From an uncultured Nitrospinaceae bacterium (GTDB lineage: Bacteria > Nitrospinota > Nitrospinia > Nitrospinales > VA-1), in the NCBI GenBank assembly GCA_938073925.1, contig CALJGH010000140.1:1-6622 (forward strand): 6,622 nt of DNA. Direction: 5' to 3'. Position 1 is the first letter of the stretch, and the number at the start of each line of letters is the position of its first letter. The position numbers were made by a program, and so were the translations under genes. Positions 5,475 through 6,622 of this stretch are shown here, piece by piece. Under the pieces are notes generated by a model that did no database searches, was not told the DNA's origin, and saw only the letters and a program-made list of their open reading frames with translations.

Positions 5475-6026
5475 TTACGAAGAGGCCGCACCTTCTTTTT
5501 TCAGCCAGAACTCTTCAAACTCTTCCTGATAAGACAACTGTGTCAAGTCCTTCATACGATCCAAAAACACAAAACCCTTGAGGTGGTCAAGCTCATGTTG
5601 CAACACCACCGCTTCAAAATCAGAAACTGTTTTTTGAATTTTCTTTCCTTGCCGGTCATAGGCATTGAGAGTCACTGTAGTAGATCTCGGAACCAGTCCA
5701 CGGAAATCCACTAAACTTAAGCAACTCTCCCATCCTTCCTTTGTTTCTTGACTGTAATCAGACAACACAGGATTGACCAGAACTGTAAGGGGGATGGACA
5801 CCTCGTCGGGGTATCTTTCATTCTCAGCATACTCAAGTACGACAATTTGTATAGATCGGTTGACCTGCGGTGCGGCAAGCCCTACACCACCTTCATGATG
5901 CATGGTTTCAATCATGTCATCAATAAAGATTTGCATTGCACTTTCTTCCAAATCATTTAAATCTACGGGTTTGGCCACCTGCCTTAAAACAGGGTTTCCC
6001 AATTTTGCAATTTTCAATATCGCCAT
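5475..6026 (-). CDS. def: Peptide deformylase
   Basis: This 183-residue metalloenzyme removes the formyl group from the N-terminal methionine of nascent proteins at the ribosome. All three family motifs are present: motif I GVGLAAPQ (47-54), motif II ESCLS (100-104) with metal ligand C102, and motif III HELDH (144-148) with metal ligands H144 and H148 and catalytic E145. Motif II reads ESCLS rather than the commoner EGCLS and is followed by the FRGLVPR stretch (108-114), a variant seen within the family that should stay active. Length is normal for bacterial deformylases. The SD GAGGAGGT is almost ideal, 3 nt before the ATG. The usual partner fmt (methionyl-tRNA formyltransferase) is not adjacent; instead a 108-residue unknown protein follows 26 bp downstream. 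It is divergent from the HU gene. Confidence 0.97.
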   Translation of the reverse strand: MAILKIAKLGNPVLRQVAKPVDLNDLEESAMQIFIDDMIETMHHEGGVGLAAPQVNRSIQIVVLEYAENERYPDEVSIPLTVLVNPVLSDYSQETKEGWESCLSLVDFRGLVPRSTTVTLNAYDRQGKKIQKTVSDFEAVVLQHELDHLKGFVFLDRMKDLTQLSYQEEFEEFWLKKEGAASS

Positions 6027-6141
6027 TACACCTCCTCATATTCCGGGTCAAAATACGTCGGGATTATGAAAGAAAAATAAATTAATTTTTTATTTCTGGA
6101 ATAAAAACCTGCCCTTCAAAACTCTTAATTTTTTGTGATTT

Positions 6142-6150
6142 ATTTTACCA
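6142..6150 (-). promoter_or_regulatory. Candidate extended -10 promoter of def
   Basis: On the minus strand TGG is followed directly by TAAAAT (plus 6147-6142), matching the extended -10 form TGn-TATAAT at five of six positions. No good -35 lies 16-18 bp upstream. It would give a leader of about 110 nt before the def ATG. The AT-rich region makes a chance match likely. Confidence 0.3.
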
Positions 6151-6219
6151 CACCCAAATCAAAAGAGTCTATATCTCCTGCCACGACTACTTAGAAGATA
6201 GGCAGACTGGTTTTTTTGT

Positions 6220-6248
6220 TTGACATTTTTAATCGTTTTTTTAATAAT
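6220..6248 (+). promoter_or_regulatory. Sigma-70-type promoter of the HU gene
   Basis: A perfect -35 TTGACA (6220-6225) is followed by an optimal 17-bp spacer and AATAAT (6243-6248), a five-of-six -10. Transcription would start near 6255, about 30 nt before the ATG at 6287. This is the best promoter in the window and fits the high expression expected for HU. Confidence 0.75.
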
Positions 6249-6286
6249 GCACCGGCAGATAATCCTTATACCCGAGGTTGAAAATA

Positions 6287-6565
6287 ATGACTAAAGATGA
6301 ACTTATTAACGCAGTAATCAAAACCTGTAAAGACGACAATCTAACAAAAAGATTGGCTGGAGATGTAGTAGATGCCGCTTTTGAAAATATTTCAAAAGCC
6401 ATAAAAAAAGAAAAACGATTTGCCTACCCTAGCTTTGGAACTTTTACCGTAAGATCCAGAAAAGCAAGAAAAGGTCGAAACCCACAAACGGGTGAAGAAA
6501 TTAAAATTAAGGCCAGTAAAACAGTTGGTTTTAAACCGGCTCCCACTTTGAAAAGCTCACTATAA
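6287..6565 (+). CDS. HU/IHF-family histone-like DNA-binding protein
   Basis: This 92-residue protein binds and bends DNA as a dimer and compacts the nucleoid. The N-terminal helices (about 2-39) form the dimer body. The beta-arm region contains the family signature from F50-G51-T52-F53 through R61-K62-G63-R64-N65-P66, where P66 of the RNP tip is the residue that intercalates into DNA. The C-terminal VGFKPAPTLK (80-89) is typical of HU. I chose ATG 6287 because it gives the usual MTKDELI start and GAGG (6274-6277) lies 9 nt upstream; the in-frame TTG at 6278 touches that SD and cannot use it. It is a monocistronic gene with its own promoter and terminator. HU is likelier than IHF from the sequence, but the paralog (hupA/hupB) is not assignable. 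Confidence 0.96.
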   Translation: MTKDELINAVIKTCKDDNLTKRLAGDVVDAAFENISKAIKKEKRFAYPSFGTFTVRSRKARKGRNPQTGEEIKIKASKTVGFKPAPTLKSSL

Positions 6566-6580
6566 TATTTTTGAACTATC

Positions 6581-6613
6581 AAACCGCCCACTTTTAAAGT
6601 GGGCGGTTTTTTT
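6581..6613 (+). terminator. Rho-independent terminator of the HU gene
   Basis: ACCGCCCAC (6583-6591) pairs with GTGGGCGGT (6599-6607), and the flanking A/T bases extend the symmetry to 6581-6609. The loop is TTTTAAA and the T run covers 6607-6613. It begins 15 nt after the stop codon. Because A runs precede the stem on the other side, it may work in both directions. Confidence 0.93.
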
Positions 6614-6622
6614 ATGCCTGCA

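Noticed and set aside
6178..6218. CTGCC/GGCAG arms followed by a T run upstream of the HU gene, as a possible terminator
   Set aside because: The stem is 5 bp with an 18-nt loop, several bases separate it from the T run, and no plus-strand gene ends nearby.
6278..6286. TTG start giving an HU protein longer by three residues
   Set aside because: The TTG directly abuts the GAGG SD, while ATG 6287 has 9-nt spacing and gives the usual MTKDELI start.

Overview
The window reads as ordinary chromosomal DNA from a Gram-negative bacterium. It is AT-rich by eye, with mostly short intergenic gaps, Shine-Dalgarno (SD) starts and Rho-independent terminators. The HU-family protein and peptide deformylase look proteobacterial, Desulfobacterota-like or Nitrospinota-like, but the sequence alone does not fix the taxon. 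There is no rRNA, tRNA, CRISPR array, complete insertion sequence, phage gene or origin in view.

Layout from left to right. A CheY-like receiver gene enters from the left edge on the minus strand; its reading frame is broken in a run of seven A, and several conserved positions are altered. Divergent from it is a small heat-shock protein gene (Hsp20) with a TTGACA-type promoter, a structured leader, a possible 15-residue leader peptide overlapping its start by ATGA, and a strong terminator. Next comes a 116-residue acidic protein of unknown function built from two ungapped copies of a roughly 52-residue unit. Its stop meets, 4 bp away, the stop of an oppositely oriented pair of tiny two-helix membrane proteins joined by an ATGA overlap. 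Further minus-strand genes are a sterol-desaturase/fatty-acid-hydroxylase family membrane enzyme with a full set of histidine boxes, and a 168-residue two-helix membrane protein of unknown function with its own terminator.

The right half holds a 12-helix MFS transporter of the DHA3/MFS_3 type on the plus strand. It converges with, and overlaps by 13 bp, an apparent minus-strand operon of peptide deformylase (def) followed by a 108-residue unknown protein. Divergent from def is an HU/IHF-type DNA-binding protein gene with a near-consensus promoter and a strong terminator; its start is best placed at the ATG at 6287 rather than the TTG nine bases upstream.

The genes do not form one pathway. 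The recognisable ones are housekeeping or stress functions (Hsp20, deformylase, HU) mixed with membrane proteins. I found no convincing new multi-gene system. The least explained items are the internally duplicated 116-residue protein, the Hsp20 leader (two abutting inverted repeats, an alternative anti-SD pairing and an overlapping mini-ORF), the coupled small membrane pair, and the decayed or frameshifted receiver gene.
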